This document shows positions 1 through 6,908 of a DNA stretch of 10,231 bases, in pieces; within the stretch, counting starts at the first letter, position 1, and each line of letters opens with the position of its first letter. The notes under the pieces were generated by a model that was given only the letters and a program-made list of their open reading frames with translations, did not search any database and was not told where the DNA came from. Where the stretch lies: assembly GCA_035576005.1 (NCBI GenBank), contig DATLXH010000112.1, positions 1-10,231 of the forward strand, read 5' to 3'. The stretch is from DATLXH01 sp035576005. GTDB taxonomy: Bacteria; Acidobacteriota; Thermoanaerobaculia; Gp7-AA8. The translations under genes were made by a program, and so were the position numbers.

Positions 1-142
1 GAGTGGCTTGGATGCGAGGCGCACGGCGATTTTGCGACGAAGGCATAGTCGACACTATGTCAAGGAGCGAAATTGCCGTGCAACGAAGCAGACAGGCCGC
101 TATCCGTCGTCTCACGACAAAGGTCTGTGAGAAATGCGGGCT
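1..142 (+). mobile_element. MITE-like element, left-truncated by window edge (copy 1)
   Basis: This segment aligns without gaps to 9091-9232, with 19 mismatches over 142 bp (about 87% identity) and the same orientation. By comparison with the complete copy, about 40 bp of its left end, including the left terminal inverted repeat, lie outside the window. Its right end reads CTGTGAGAAATGCGGGCT and is followed by A, so the terminal GCGGGC is directly followed by TA. It carries no convincing coding sequence. The open frame that crosses it is low in similarity to anything I recognise and is a by-product. The element is too short to encode a transposase and would have to be mobilised in trans. The divergence between copies suggests old insertions. 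Confidence is high that it is a dispersed repeat and moderate that it is a MITE. Confidence 0.8.
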
Positions 143-524
143 AGGAACGGTTCTTTCGGTCAGACCGGTCGGGCTGTCTGGTTGTTCCGAAACGAGAGCG
201 CTCTTCTTCGGTCCAGGTCTCGGAGATTCGCTTGGCGCGCCAGCGCGGCAGCCATCGGGTGCGGATCCAGAAGCCGATCAGCGAGATATTTGCGATCAGA
301 AGGATGAGAAGCGAAGCCCGGCGGGATAAAAAGGGGATATGCGCTCGTGGCCAGAGAAGGAAGAGCGCATCGACGGCCACAAAGATGATCGTGTCGATCG
401 CGTCATGGATTGACGCAGAGCGACGGGCCTGACGCAGCTGTTCGTGCGGCTTGTAGTTTGCTCGAGGTGCGGTGGTGTTGGGTCCACTGGCGCCTGGAAG
501 AAGGTCCGAGTCTTTCGGAGTCAT
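141..524 (-). CDS. Small two-helix membrane protein of unknown function
   Basis: This 127-residue protein matches no family I can name. The N-terminal 40 residues are polar. Two hydrophobic segments follow at about residues 42-58 (IIFVAVDALFLLW) and 69-87 (LLILLIANISLIGFWI), separated by a short basic loop. The C-terminal tail is strongly charged, with a WTEEERSRF motif and then an Arg/Asp/Lys-rich end. This is the layout of a 2TM inner-membrane protein. The ATG at 524 is the first start after an in-frame TGA upstream, and the ribosome binding site is weak. The gene follows the DUF5666-like gene after 75 bp containing a hairpin. Its stop codon TAG (143-141) overlaps the end of the MITE at 1-142, so the C-terminus may have been shortened or replaced by the insertion. 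The composition and hydrophobic pattern support a real gene. The function is unknown. Confidence 0.65.
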   Translation of the reverse strand: MTPKDSDLLPGASGPNTTAPRANYKPHEQLRQARRSASIHDAIDTIIFVAVDALFLLWPRAHIPFLSRRASLLILLIANISLIGFWIRTRWLPRWRAKRISETWTEEERSRFGTTRQPDRSDRKNRS

Positions 525-568
525 CGTCTCGGTGTCACCGTCAAAGTCGCCATGTCAGCGGAAGGGCG

Positions 569-592
569 GGCGGAGCGATTTCTCGCTCCGCC
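569..592 (-). terminator. Perfect 10 bp hairpin with GAAA tetraloop
   Basis: GGCGGAGCGA and TCGCTCCGCC pair perfectly around a 4-base loop. Read on the minus strand, the transcribed direction, the loop is GAAA, a GNRA tetraloop, and the stem begins 7 nt after the TAA of the secreted protein gene. The T-rich tract (TTTTCCTTT) lies on the plus-strand side, so this is not a canonical U-tract terminator for the minus-strand transcript. It could be a U-less terminator or a 3' stabilising stem that separates expression of the two neighbouring minus-strand genes. It would look canonical only to antisense transcription on the plus strand. Confidence 0.55.
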
Positions 593-599
593 TTTTCCT

Positions 600-1868
600 T
601 TATCGATACCGAACAGTCTGGGCAATGGTTCGCCCGGATGGATCCCGGAAGGCTTTGATCGCAATCTGGTCACCGCTTTTCAGCGAGCTTGCATTTACGT
701 AGTTACCATTCTTGGTTCGGACAGCAAAGTCACCGTCGATCATGAGACGAAGAGTCTTCCCGGTCGCCGAATCACGAAACCCGAGGGTCTCTCCTTCTCG
801 CAGGACCTCAGATACGGAGCCGTAGAGAATCACGGTAACGTACTCACCCGCGGGCTCAGTTGTCCCGGTGCCGCCGAGTGTGGGGAAACGGTCTTCCCGG
901 TCCCTGTCCCTGTCCTCGTCGCGCTGGACTGTGTCGCCATAGCGCACGGTGCTTGCGCGGAACAGGTTCGCGCTGTCATAGTCCCCTGTGACTTCGACAA
1001 CATCGCCGACCCGGATCGCGGCGATCCGAAAGGCGCGGCCCGCTTCATCAGTGGCCACCTTCGCGTCGATCCGGATGTCCCGCTCACGCGAGGTGTCGAT
1101 CCGGAAACTCTCCGATCGCGCATCCACTCTCGTTACCCGGCCGTAGAGCGATGTCACACGCCTGCCATCGTTCGGCGAAGCCGCCACATCGGTCACGCTG
1201 GAGATGACATCGATCGACCGCGCGCGCACATTGCCGCTTGCCGTTGAGTCCACGTCTACCCGGATGCGATCGCCCACTTCGATATTTCGCATCTCATACG
1301 TCTGGCCGCGGTAATAAACGGGCGTCTGGGTCGTTCCTGTGACGGTGAACATTCGTCTCGAATCGTTCTCTAATGTCAGCCTCGCTCCATCTGTGCTCAC
1401 CTGTCTGACAACGCCTTCGATCTGGTTCGCGCCGAGTTGCGATGTTGACGAGGGTCGCGACGAGAGCTGCCGGCCCAGAAGCGTGATCTGCTCGGCGGCG
1501 ATGCCGCGGTTCGATGTGCCTGAGCCGCGAATCTCCACCCGATCACCGACCCGCAACCGGGTGAAACCGGAAGATCCAGTCAGAGTATCTGAGGACGTGT
1601 TGGAATCCGAGAAACCGATGTACTGAGTGTCGAGGGAGTCACCGGTCACGCTAACTGTTCCACTCGCTCCTCCGTCGGGCGCGATCTGGAACCTCGAGCC
1701 GGAGCCGATGTCGGTCACCGAGCCGGTCATTCTGCCTCGGGCGCCGTTTCTGATGTCGCTCGATGTACTCCACGTAGGCCAGCTTTGGGCAAAAGCGGAC
1801 AACGTTGAAAAGACGACGATCAGCACCGAAAGAGCTAACCGTCTGGAAACGTTCGATGAATGTGTCAT
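600..1868 (-). CDS. Secreted repeat protein with four DUF5666-like beta modules
   Basis: This 422-residue protein has a Sec signal peptide: basic SRR, a hydrophobic core at residues 11-21, and a likely cleavage after SAFA near residue 27. The mature part reads as four modules at about residues 44-133, 149-223, 240-312 and 342-422. Each starts with a G-x-V pattern (MTGSVTDI, IEGVVRQV, LYGRVTRV, LYGSVSEV) and has a later [VS]GD motif followed by a beta strand (VGDRVEIRG, VGDRIRVDV, VGDVVEVTG, SGDQIAIKA). This matches DUF5666-type OB-like modules found in exported proteins. A very charged linker (RDEDRDRDRED, about 317-327) separates modules 3 and 4. No catalytic motif is visible. The family's function is not established; a periplasmic or surface role is inferred. 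The ATG at 1868 is supported by an AGGAGG 10 nt upstream and places the signal peptide at the N-terminus. Confidence 0.82.
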   Translation of the reverse strand: MTHSSNVSRRLALSVLIVVFSTLSAFAQSWPTWSTSSDIRNGARGRMTGSVTDIGSGSRFQIAPDGGASGTVSVTGDSLDTQYIGFSDSNTSSDTLTGSSGFTRLRVGDRVEIRGSGTSNRGIAAEQITLLGRQLSSRPSSTSQLGANQIEGVVRQVSTDGARLTLENDSRRMFTVTGTTQTPVYYRGQTYEMRNIEVGDRIRVDVDSTASGNVRARSIDVISSVTDVAASPNDGRRVTSLYGRVTRVDARSESFRIDTSRERDIRIDAKVATDEAGRAFRIAAIRVGDVVEVTGDYDSANLFRASTVRYGDTVQRDEDRDRDREDRFPTLGGTGTTEPAGEYVTVILYGSVSEVLREGETLGFRDSATGKTLRLMIDGDFAVRTKNGNYVNASSLKSGDQIAIKAFRDPSGRTIAQTVRYR

Positions 1869-1878
1869 GTCTGCCGAA

Positions 1879-1884
1879 CCTCCT
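1879..1884 (-). promoter_or_regulatory. Shine-Dalgarno of the DUF5666-like gene
   Basis: CCTCCT on the plus strand reads AGGAGG on the minus strand. It lies 10 nt before the ATG at 1868. This is the clearest ribosome binding site in the window and fixes the start of the secreted protein. Confidence 0.7.
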
Positions 1885-2103
1885 CGCGTAAATGCAACGA
1901 TTCAGCGCAATTCGTACGCCAAGCACGTCCCCCGCCCCACTTGCCGCTCCCGCTCCCGTCGCCGAATGGCTTCACACCGTCGAGCGTCGCGGCGACGGAG
2001 GGGTGACTAAGTCCCTATCGGCGTGAAGTTTGAAGGCCGTGGTGGGCCCTAAATGTGGTGGCTTTCCAATGGTGGCTTCACGGATCAGATCTCTGCACAG
2101 GAA
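1885..2103. other. Intergenic region with inverted repeats, no gene seen
   Basis: This gap lies between the stop of the large membrane protein and the start of the secreted protein, so it should hold the promoter of the latter and the 3' end of the former. CTTCACACCG (1970-1979) can pair with CGGCGTGAAG (2019-2028), with one G-T pair. Nested inside, CCGTCG (1977-1982) matches CGACGG (1993-1998). The two pairings overlap by three bases, so they may be alternatives. There is no U tract, so a terminator is possible but not demonstrated. No convincing -35/-10 pair was found. Confidence 0.35.
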
Positions 2104-4899
2104 CTACGGCGCAACAGCCACTCCACGTTCCACGTACATCTGCTGGAACTGGGACGATCCGATTACTTCACGAATGACCCGGTCTCGTGATGCGCCGTCA
2201 ACGAGCAGACGCAGGTATCGGCTCACCGCTCTCTCGTCCGGAGCCCGTATAAGCAGCGTAGAAGCAACGCGCTCGACGAACTGACGATCTGTTTCGATCT
2301 CCGGGTCACGCCAAAGGTCTTGTGTGAAATCAGTGATCGCGGCGTTGCCCGTTGTGAGCCTTTCCAGTTCTTCAGCGCCGTGGCCCAGACGGCCGATCAG
2401 ATCGGACAGGGCTGGCTCCTTCCACACGACTTTCGAAGTCAACGGCGGATACCACTTGAACCAGAAGGGCGTCATTCGATGTCGGCGGCCAGCGTTGGTC
2501 GTGACTTCAACCTGCATGTCCGTTTCGCCGTCGACACCGCGAACCGGCGCATCGAACGTTTTGGAGAATCCAACGGCCTTCGTTGACTTGAACCAATACA
2601 GAATCGATGTGACGTCGGCACGTTCGTGTCCGTCCGCGGGAACGACTGTGCGGCCATTTGCGAATCGCAGCCTGATGTCGCGAATTCCCTCAGGAGCGAC
2701 CGCCCATCCCGACACCTCGAGCTTCCCGCGGAAAGTTCCCAGCGGTCTCGCGTCCATCGATACGTATGGGTCGCGCCCATACGTCCATGGGTCGGCTTCC
2801 GTTAAGAAGGCGTCCAGGTTCATCATCGGAGTACGGCCGGAGGGATCGGGAACTTCGGGCTCCCGCCATCGAATGGCGTCTGGCTCGATGCGCGTCAGCG
2901 CGAAGACGTAGTCACTTCGCGCGCCGAGATCAAAGCGTCTGATGAACGTCAAACGTCCCGCTGCAATCATCGCCTGCAACCAGCTTCGAATGACCGGCGC
3001 ACGAGTACCAAGGTGAGATTGATGAACCACGATGAGCGAACAGCGACTGGCTTCAAGCGAGTCGAGCAACGCGTCGGATAGCGGTGTTCTCTCAGATACT
3101 TCCGTTAACGTGCCGTACGACGGGGGCAGATAGCTGGAAACACCGTTGATGAGAGGCTTATGGTGAATCGTTGCGAACCACAAGTACCAATAAACGTACT
3201 GTTGCGTCATTGGCATTTCAAAGATGCCACCGCGGAGTGGCAGGTCGCGAATCCAGCTATAGACGCGAGGCGGTTCCAGAGGAGCCAGGTACCATCGCAT
3301 CGGTGCGACGCGCAATTCAGCAAGCGTCGCCATCGCCAGTAGCGCGCTCAGCGCGAATCTCGTCAGCGGTCTCTTTCCGAAAATGATCCGATTGGCGCCT
3401 AAAGCCGCGAACAAAGCAACGCCTACATACGCCACCATCGCCCAACGAATGGGCATGCGAATACCGCGAAAGGCAGCTAGATGCTCGAAGAGGAACGTGT
3501 GGAAAATCCCCCGTAAACCACGAGCCCCGAACACGCCAACGCATAACCAGACCAATACTCCCCAAACCAGCACGGGGTGGCGCGAGGAGTGAACAGCCTC
3601 TCTTAAACCGCGGAAATGAGGATGAACGTGCAAGGCAGGCACTTCAAACCAGCAACGAAATAGAAGGACCGCTCCAGCAATGAGCAGCGGAGTGGAAGGC
3701 CCATGGATGATCGCGACATTGTATGAACCTATACGGATGGGAACTTCACCCACGATGGACACCACTGCTGCGGTAATGCCGGCAACGATGGTGATCACAT
3801 CCAGAATGCGTAGTGTCAGGCGTGGAATGGGCGCGTCGCTGAACGATTCCGATCTTGTGATCGTCATCGCCTTTGAAACGTGCTCACGTCGCGAGTAGAA
3901 AAAGCCCCAGATCGCCAGCAGTGAGGGTAGGAATCCCGGAAATAGTGTCCGCTCGTGACTGAAGGTTTCCGGCCGACTCCATTTACCGTACAGCCTGTTC
4001 TGGTAGTTGGGTTCCAGCCAGTCACTCCATTCTGCGCTGTTGGGCAGCGCGTCGCCGAAGTAGCGCTGAATGTCATAGAGGCGCGCCACTTCCTGATAGG
4101 GGAGCAGCACGGGCATCATGCAGAGCAGCGCGACCGACAACGCCGCGGCGAATATGCCCCAATAGCGCGGCGAGCGCCCCTGGCCTGTCGGCGCAGCGAG
4201 AAAGACAACGACGAATACGCTGGCAACGGCGCCGAAGACGAACCAGTGAAGGCTCGTAAGGCCATTCATGAGAAAAACGAGGGCGTAGGCTACGCCTCGT
4301 GTGATGGTGGGACGCCGAACGTATAAGAGGGTAGCGAGAAGAAGAAGCGGTAACCATGCTGACCATAGAAAGTGCAGGTGCGGCAAATGATGGAAGCGAA
4401 AGCCCACGAACGCGTAACAGACGCCGCCAATGATGCTCGGGCCGCTCGCACCGGTAACCCACCTACACAGCAGATACATCGAATAGCCGCAGGCCGCGAA
4501 AGCTGCGAGTACTCCAATGTTGTGGACCGTTAGTGGCTCAATACCGATGGCGAGCAGTGGGAATGCCAGCAGCGCCAGGCCTAGCATGTTTTCGCTAAGT
4601 GCCAGCGTCACGCGGTTGGGCGAGAAAATGTTCGCGTCGAACAACGGTACGCGGCCCAGGAGGGCCTGGTAGTCCCAATCAATCGCCCAGGTCGTAAAAA
4701 ACGGATCACCCGGATCCGAGATCGCGGTCCGCAGATTAATGGCAAGCGGCCATGTCATCAGAACTGCGGCGACGATGAAAAACGAGCATACGATCGCCTC
4801 GCGGGCAATCACGCGGCGATTGACAGACGACAACCATTTCGCCAGCAGAGACTGTTTAAGCGGCTGCGACGGGTGGAAGCCTGCCATTGATCTCAGCAT
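2104..4899 (-). CDS. Large GT-C-like polytopic membrane protein with C-terminal DUF4214-like domain
   Basis: This 931-residue protein has many hydrophobic helices between about residues 36 and 530 (for example 36-54, 105-120, 127-145, 180-194, 220-235, 248-267, 366-384, 444-458, 487-503, 513-528). The first external loop carries D62-PGD-PFF, then W-x-x-D74, and FDANIFSPN at 87-95. Acidic residues in the first loop and many N-terminal helices are typical of GT-C glycosyltransferases that use polyprenyl-linked sugars, and the loop wording resembles YfhO/GT39-like proteins. A soluble region follows: about 540-670, then an Ig-like segment with VSGWAVAPEGIRDIRL near 729-744, then FVERVASTLLIRAPDERAVSRYLRLLVDGASRDRVI (two parts, 874-909), which has the pattern of DUF4214. 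The likely role is envelope or exopolysaccharide glycosylation, which is inferred. ATG 4899 and ATG 4887 are both possible starts, and neither has a strong ribosome binding site. It is flanked by gaps of 235 and 610 bp, so it is probably transcribed alone. Confidence 0.8.
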   Translation of the reverse strand: MLRSMAGFHPSQPLKQSLLAKWLSSVNRRVIAREAIVCSFFIVAAVLMTWPLAINLRTAISDPGDPFFTTWAIDWDYQALLGRVPLFDANIFSPNRVTLALSENMLGLALLAFPLLAIGIEPLTVHNIGVLAAFAACGYSMYLLCRWVTGASGPSIIGGVCYAFVGFRFHHLPHLHFLWSAWLPLLLLATLLYVRRPTITRGVAYALVFLMNGLTSLHWFVFGAVASVFVVVFLAAPTGQGRSPRYWGIFAAALSVALLCMMPVLLPYQEVARLYDIQRYFGDALPNSAEWSDWLEPNYQNRLYGKWSRPETFSHERTLFPGFLPSLLAIWGFFYSRREHVSKAMTITRSESFSDAPIPRLTLRILDVITIVAGITAAVVSIVGEVPIRIGSYNVAIIHGPSTPLLIAGAVLLFRCWFEVPALHVHPHFRGLREAVHSSRHPVLVWGVLVWLCVGVFGARGLRGIFHTFLFEHLAAFRGIRMPIRWAMVAYVGVALFAALGANRIIFGKRPLTRFALSALLAMATLAELRVAPMRWYLAPLEPPRVYSWIRDLPLRGGIFEMPMTQQYVYWYLWFATIHHKPLINGVSSYLPPSYGTLTEVSERTPLSDALLDSLEASRCSLIVVHQSHLGTRAPVIRSWLQAMIAAGRLTFIRRFDLGARSDYVFALTRIEPDAIRWREPEVPDPSGRTPMMNLDAFLTEADPWTYGRDPYVSMDARPLGTFRGKLEVSGWAVAPEGIRDIRLRFANGRTVVPADGHERADVTSILYWFKSTKAVGFSKTFDAPVRGVDGETDMQVEVTTNAGRRHRMTPFWFKWYPPLTSKVVWKEPALSDLIGRLGHGAEELERLTTGNAAITDFTQDLWRDPEIETDRQFVERVASTLLIRAPDERAVSRYLRLLVDGASRDRVIREVIGSSQFQQMYVERGVAVAP

Positions 4900-4915
4900 A
4901 CAGCCTGCGTTGCGG

Positions 4916-5240
4916 ATGCAGGAGAGAAGGCGCAGCCTAGAAAAGGAGTCTCGAGCTCCTCATCAAGGAAGAGCTCGAGACTCACGAGGGTCTCCTTCGA
5001 GAGATGGACCTGGATACGCACACATTCACGTTGCGCTCTTCAGAGAGTTGGGATCTCTGTTCAACTTGTTTGCGCAGTTATCAGAGCTACCGAAAAAAGC
5101 GCTCCTGCTGCCTCGACGGCGTCGGACGAGGTCAGCCATGCCTAGATGTCGGAAGAATGGGAGGCCGGCCCTTCTCTCAATCGGATGACGACGAAATACT
5201 CCTTCAATTGTCGACGGGAACGGGAGCCGGACTCAGGAGA
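4916..5240 (+). pseudogene. Possible decayed small gene, fragments in two frames
   Basis: No intact gene covers this stretch, yet protein-like pieces appear in order on the plus strand. From ATG 4916 the frame reads MQERRRSLEKES. A second frame, open from 4941, gives LELLIKEELETHEG and then LLREMDLDTHTFTLRS. The first frame resumes with LFRELGSLFNLFAQLSELP and later MPRCRKNGRPALLSIG. The second frame then ends the series with DDDEILLQLSTG. The pattern LLRE-(I/M)-DLD-x-x-TF-x-LR followed by a helix and a NGRP-x-L end resembles small hypothetical proteins I recall loosely from GC-rich bacteria, but I cannot name the family. Several frameshifts would be needed, from true decay or from sequencing error. 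Chance is a serious alternative. Confidence 0.25.
4946..4983 (-). terminator. 13 bp perfect inverted repeat, possible minus-strand terminator
   Basis: GAGTCTCGAGCTC (4946-4958) and GAGCTCGAGACTC (4971-4983) are perfect reverse complements separated by 12 nt. On the minus strand the stem is followed by CCTTTTCT, a short T tract, so it could end transcripts coming from the guaD side before the membrane protein gene starts at 4899. The arms also lie inside the possible decayed gene, where GAG/CTC codons could make such symmetry by chance. An overlapping alternative pairing uses GAGAC (4977-4981) with GTCTC (4990-4994). Confidence 0.4.
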
Positions 5241-5509
5241 TGCAAGCCCACGCCTTTAGTTATCGGGGCAGCTCTTTGTTCGGGTACAACTCCAAGAGAC
5301 GGACAGCTCCCTCTCGATCGTGTCAGGTTCCAAGTCAACGGCGATCGCGTTAAAATGCATACGGACAAGGAACCCGAAGCGGGGCGCATGAAACCCTCGA
5401 GGCGGTTGACCAAAAAGGAGTTGTCGAGCGGGAAAAGCCAACACCGAACACTTTCAAACACAAGGCCACCGACGCCGCAAGCTATCCGCCGTTACGCCTC
5501 ACACGTCCC
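5241..5509. other. Unassigned intergenic stretch downstream of guaD
   Basis: This stretch follows the guaD stop. Open frames run through it on both strands, but their translations are low-complexity mixes rich in Arg, Ser and Pro with no hydrophobic core or motif. I see no terminator, repeat or RNA gene. TTAAAAT at about 5349-5355 on the plus strand is the only AT-rich promoter-like word, and it has no matching -35 element. Confidence 0.3.
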
Positions 5510-6802
5510 TCACGTCCGGCTCGAGACCAGCCTTCCCTTCACGTAACTCTGAAGAACCACGCGATCATCTCCCATGAAGATGAGTCCCGCCAGCAGGTCC
5601 TGGAGCGACTCCGCCCCCTCGGTTCGCAGCGATAAAAGCGACGTCGCGCGAAGGTCGAGCAGATTAAAGTCTGCATCTTTTCCTGCCTCGAGGCTCCCGG
5701 TCTCATCGCCCATACAGAGTGCTTCCGCGCCTCCCAGTGTTGCGAGGTACCAGAGCTGGAATGGTGTCAGCGACACGCCCTGGACCTGTTGCACCTTGTA
5801 AGCGTCTGCCATGGCCGTGAACATCGACGGAGTCGTGCCCGCCCCGATATCGCTTCCCAGGGAGATCTCCACACCATGGTCGAGAATCCGCCGGAGTGGA
5901 AAGAGTCCACTGCCCAGGAAAAGATTCGAATTCGGACAGTGCGAAATTTTGGTCCGGGTCGCCGCCAGCAGGGTCAGCTCGCGGTCTTCCAGGTGGACTC
6001 CGTGCGCCAGAATGCTCCTCTCCCCCAGCAGCCCTGCTTCCCTGTAAACCTCGGCGTAGGAGTCTGCCTCCGGGAACAACTCCCTGACCCACGCAACCTC
6101 CGCCACATTCTCCGATATGTGCGTGTGGACGTACGCGTCGGGAAACTCCCTCTTCAGCTTCCCTGCAAGCTCGAGTAATCGCGGGGTCGATGTCGGGGCA
6201 AATCGCGGCGTGATTGCGTAGCGCAGCAGCCCGCGCCCATGCCAGGTGGTGAGCAGTCGCCGGCTCGCCTCATACGACTCCTCGGGATCCTCGAGAAGGT
6301 TGTCCGGCGCGTTCCGATCCATCATCGTCTTGCCAATGATCGCGCGAACACCACGACGCTCAGCTTCCTCGAAGAATGCCGATGTAGCGCCCTCGTGCAC
6401 GGTGGAAAAGATCAGGGCCGTGAGCGTCCCATGACGAAGCAGCTCATCGAACAGAGCCGAAGCAATCTCTCGCGCGTGATTTACATCAGCGAACCGTGCC
6501 TCGGTCGGGAATGTGTAGCGGTTCAGCCATTCGAGCAGATGTCCGCCATACGAACCGATCATCTCGAGCTGGGGCGCGTGGAGGTGGGTGTCGACAAATC
6601 CTGGAACGATCAGGATATCCCGCCCCCGGTCTACGACCTCCAGATCGGGATTTGATGGACGCTCGTCGAAATGACCGGTGGCCGCAATCAACCCTGAGTC
6701 ATCGACAAGAACATAACCGTCGGCGACCTCGATGTGATTCTCGGTAGGTCGCTCGAAGGGGTTTGCAGTGGGAGAGAACAGATGTCCACGAAAAAGTTTC
6801 AC
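5510..6802 (-). CDS. guaD: Guanine deaminase (amidohydrolase superfamily)
   Basis: Guanine deaminase converts guanine to xanthine and ammonia in purine salvage and catabolism, in the cytoplasm. The 430-residue product is close to the length of known GuaD enzymes. Metal-site motifs are in order: PGFVDTHLHAPQ with H73 and H75; HTHISEN with H228 and catalytic E231; LAHGVH with H267; and SLGSDIGAG with D318. GuaD-typical substrate-site segments are also present: KTMMDRNAPDNL (158-169), PRFAPTST (199-206) and HCPNSNLFLGSGLFPL (288-303). The GTG at 6802 is chosen because VKLFRGHLF begins the normal N-terminal beta sandwich and a GGAGAGGG lies 8 nt upstream. An ATG at 6946 is open but would add 48 polar residues and overlap the exonuclease gene. 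It follows the exonuclease gene by 106 bp. No xanthine dehydrogenase or purine permease is visible nearby. Confidence 0.95.
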   Translation of the reverse strand: MKLFRGHLFSPTANPFERPTENHIEVADGYVLVDDSGLIAATGHFDERPSNPDLEVVDRGRDILIVPGFVDTHLHAPQLEMIGSYGGHLLEWLNRYTFPTEARFADVNHAREIASALFDELLRHGTLTALIFSTVHEGATSAFFEEAERRGVRAIIGKTMMDRNAPDNLLEDPEESYEASRRLLTTWHGRGLLRYAITPRFAPTSTPRLLELAGKLKREFPDAYVHTHISENVAEVAWVRELFPEADSYAEVYREAGLLGERSILAHGVHLEDRELTLLAATRTKISHCPNSNLFLGSGLFPLRRILDHGVEISLGSDIGAGTTPSMFTAMADAYKVQQVQGVSLTPFQLWYLATLGGAEALCMGDETGSLEAGKDADFNLLDLRATSLLSLRTEGAESLQDLLAGLIFMGDDRVVLQSYVKGRLVSSRT

Positions 6803-6810
6803 AGTTGGAT

Positions 6811-6818
6811 CCCTCTCC
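6811..6818 (-). promoter_or_regulatory. Shine-Dalgarno that decides the guaD GTG start
   Basis: The minus strand reads GGAGAGGG, with 8 nt between it and the GTG at 6802. It lies inside the reading frame of the longer alternative start at 6946, which favours the shorter protein. Confidence 0.6.
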
Positions 6819-6908
6819 AACTCCACTGTCCATTTCCACTCTGAATGCTCACTGCCATGGCGTCCCGCTGCCTGATGTCGTGACGGTGCGATCGAATGTC
6901 GATCCGAA

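Noticed and set aside
3..329. Plus-strand open frame starting in MITE copy 1
   Set aside because: Its first third is repeat sequence and the remainder is antisense to the small membrane protein.
444..1247. Long plus-strand open frame of 267 codons
   Set aside because: It lies opposite the secreted DUF5666-like gene, and its translation lacks motifs and has an odd composition. The minus-strand product has a signal peptide, repeats and a good ribosome binding site.
1627..2010. Plus-strand open frame over the secreted protein's signal peptide
   Set aside because: It is antisense to a well-supported gene, and its C-terminal part is Arg/Ser-rich GC-skewed intergenic DNA.
5004..5546. Plus-strand open frame of 180 codons as an intact gene
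   Set aside because: Only its first part looks protein-like. The rest is unstructured, and its end runs antisense into the guaD C-terminus. A frameshifted remnant fits better than an intact gene.
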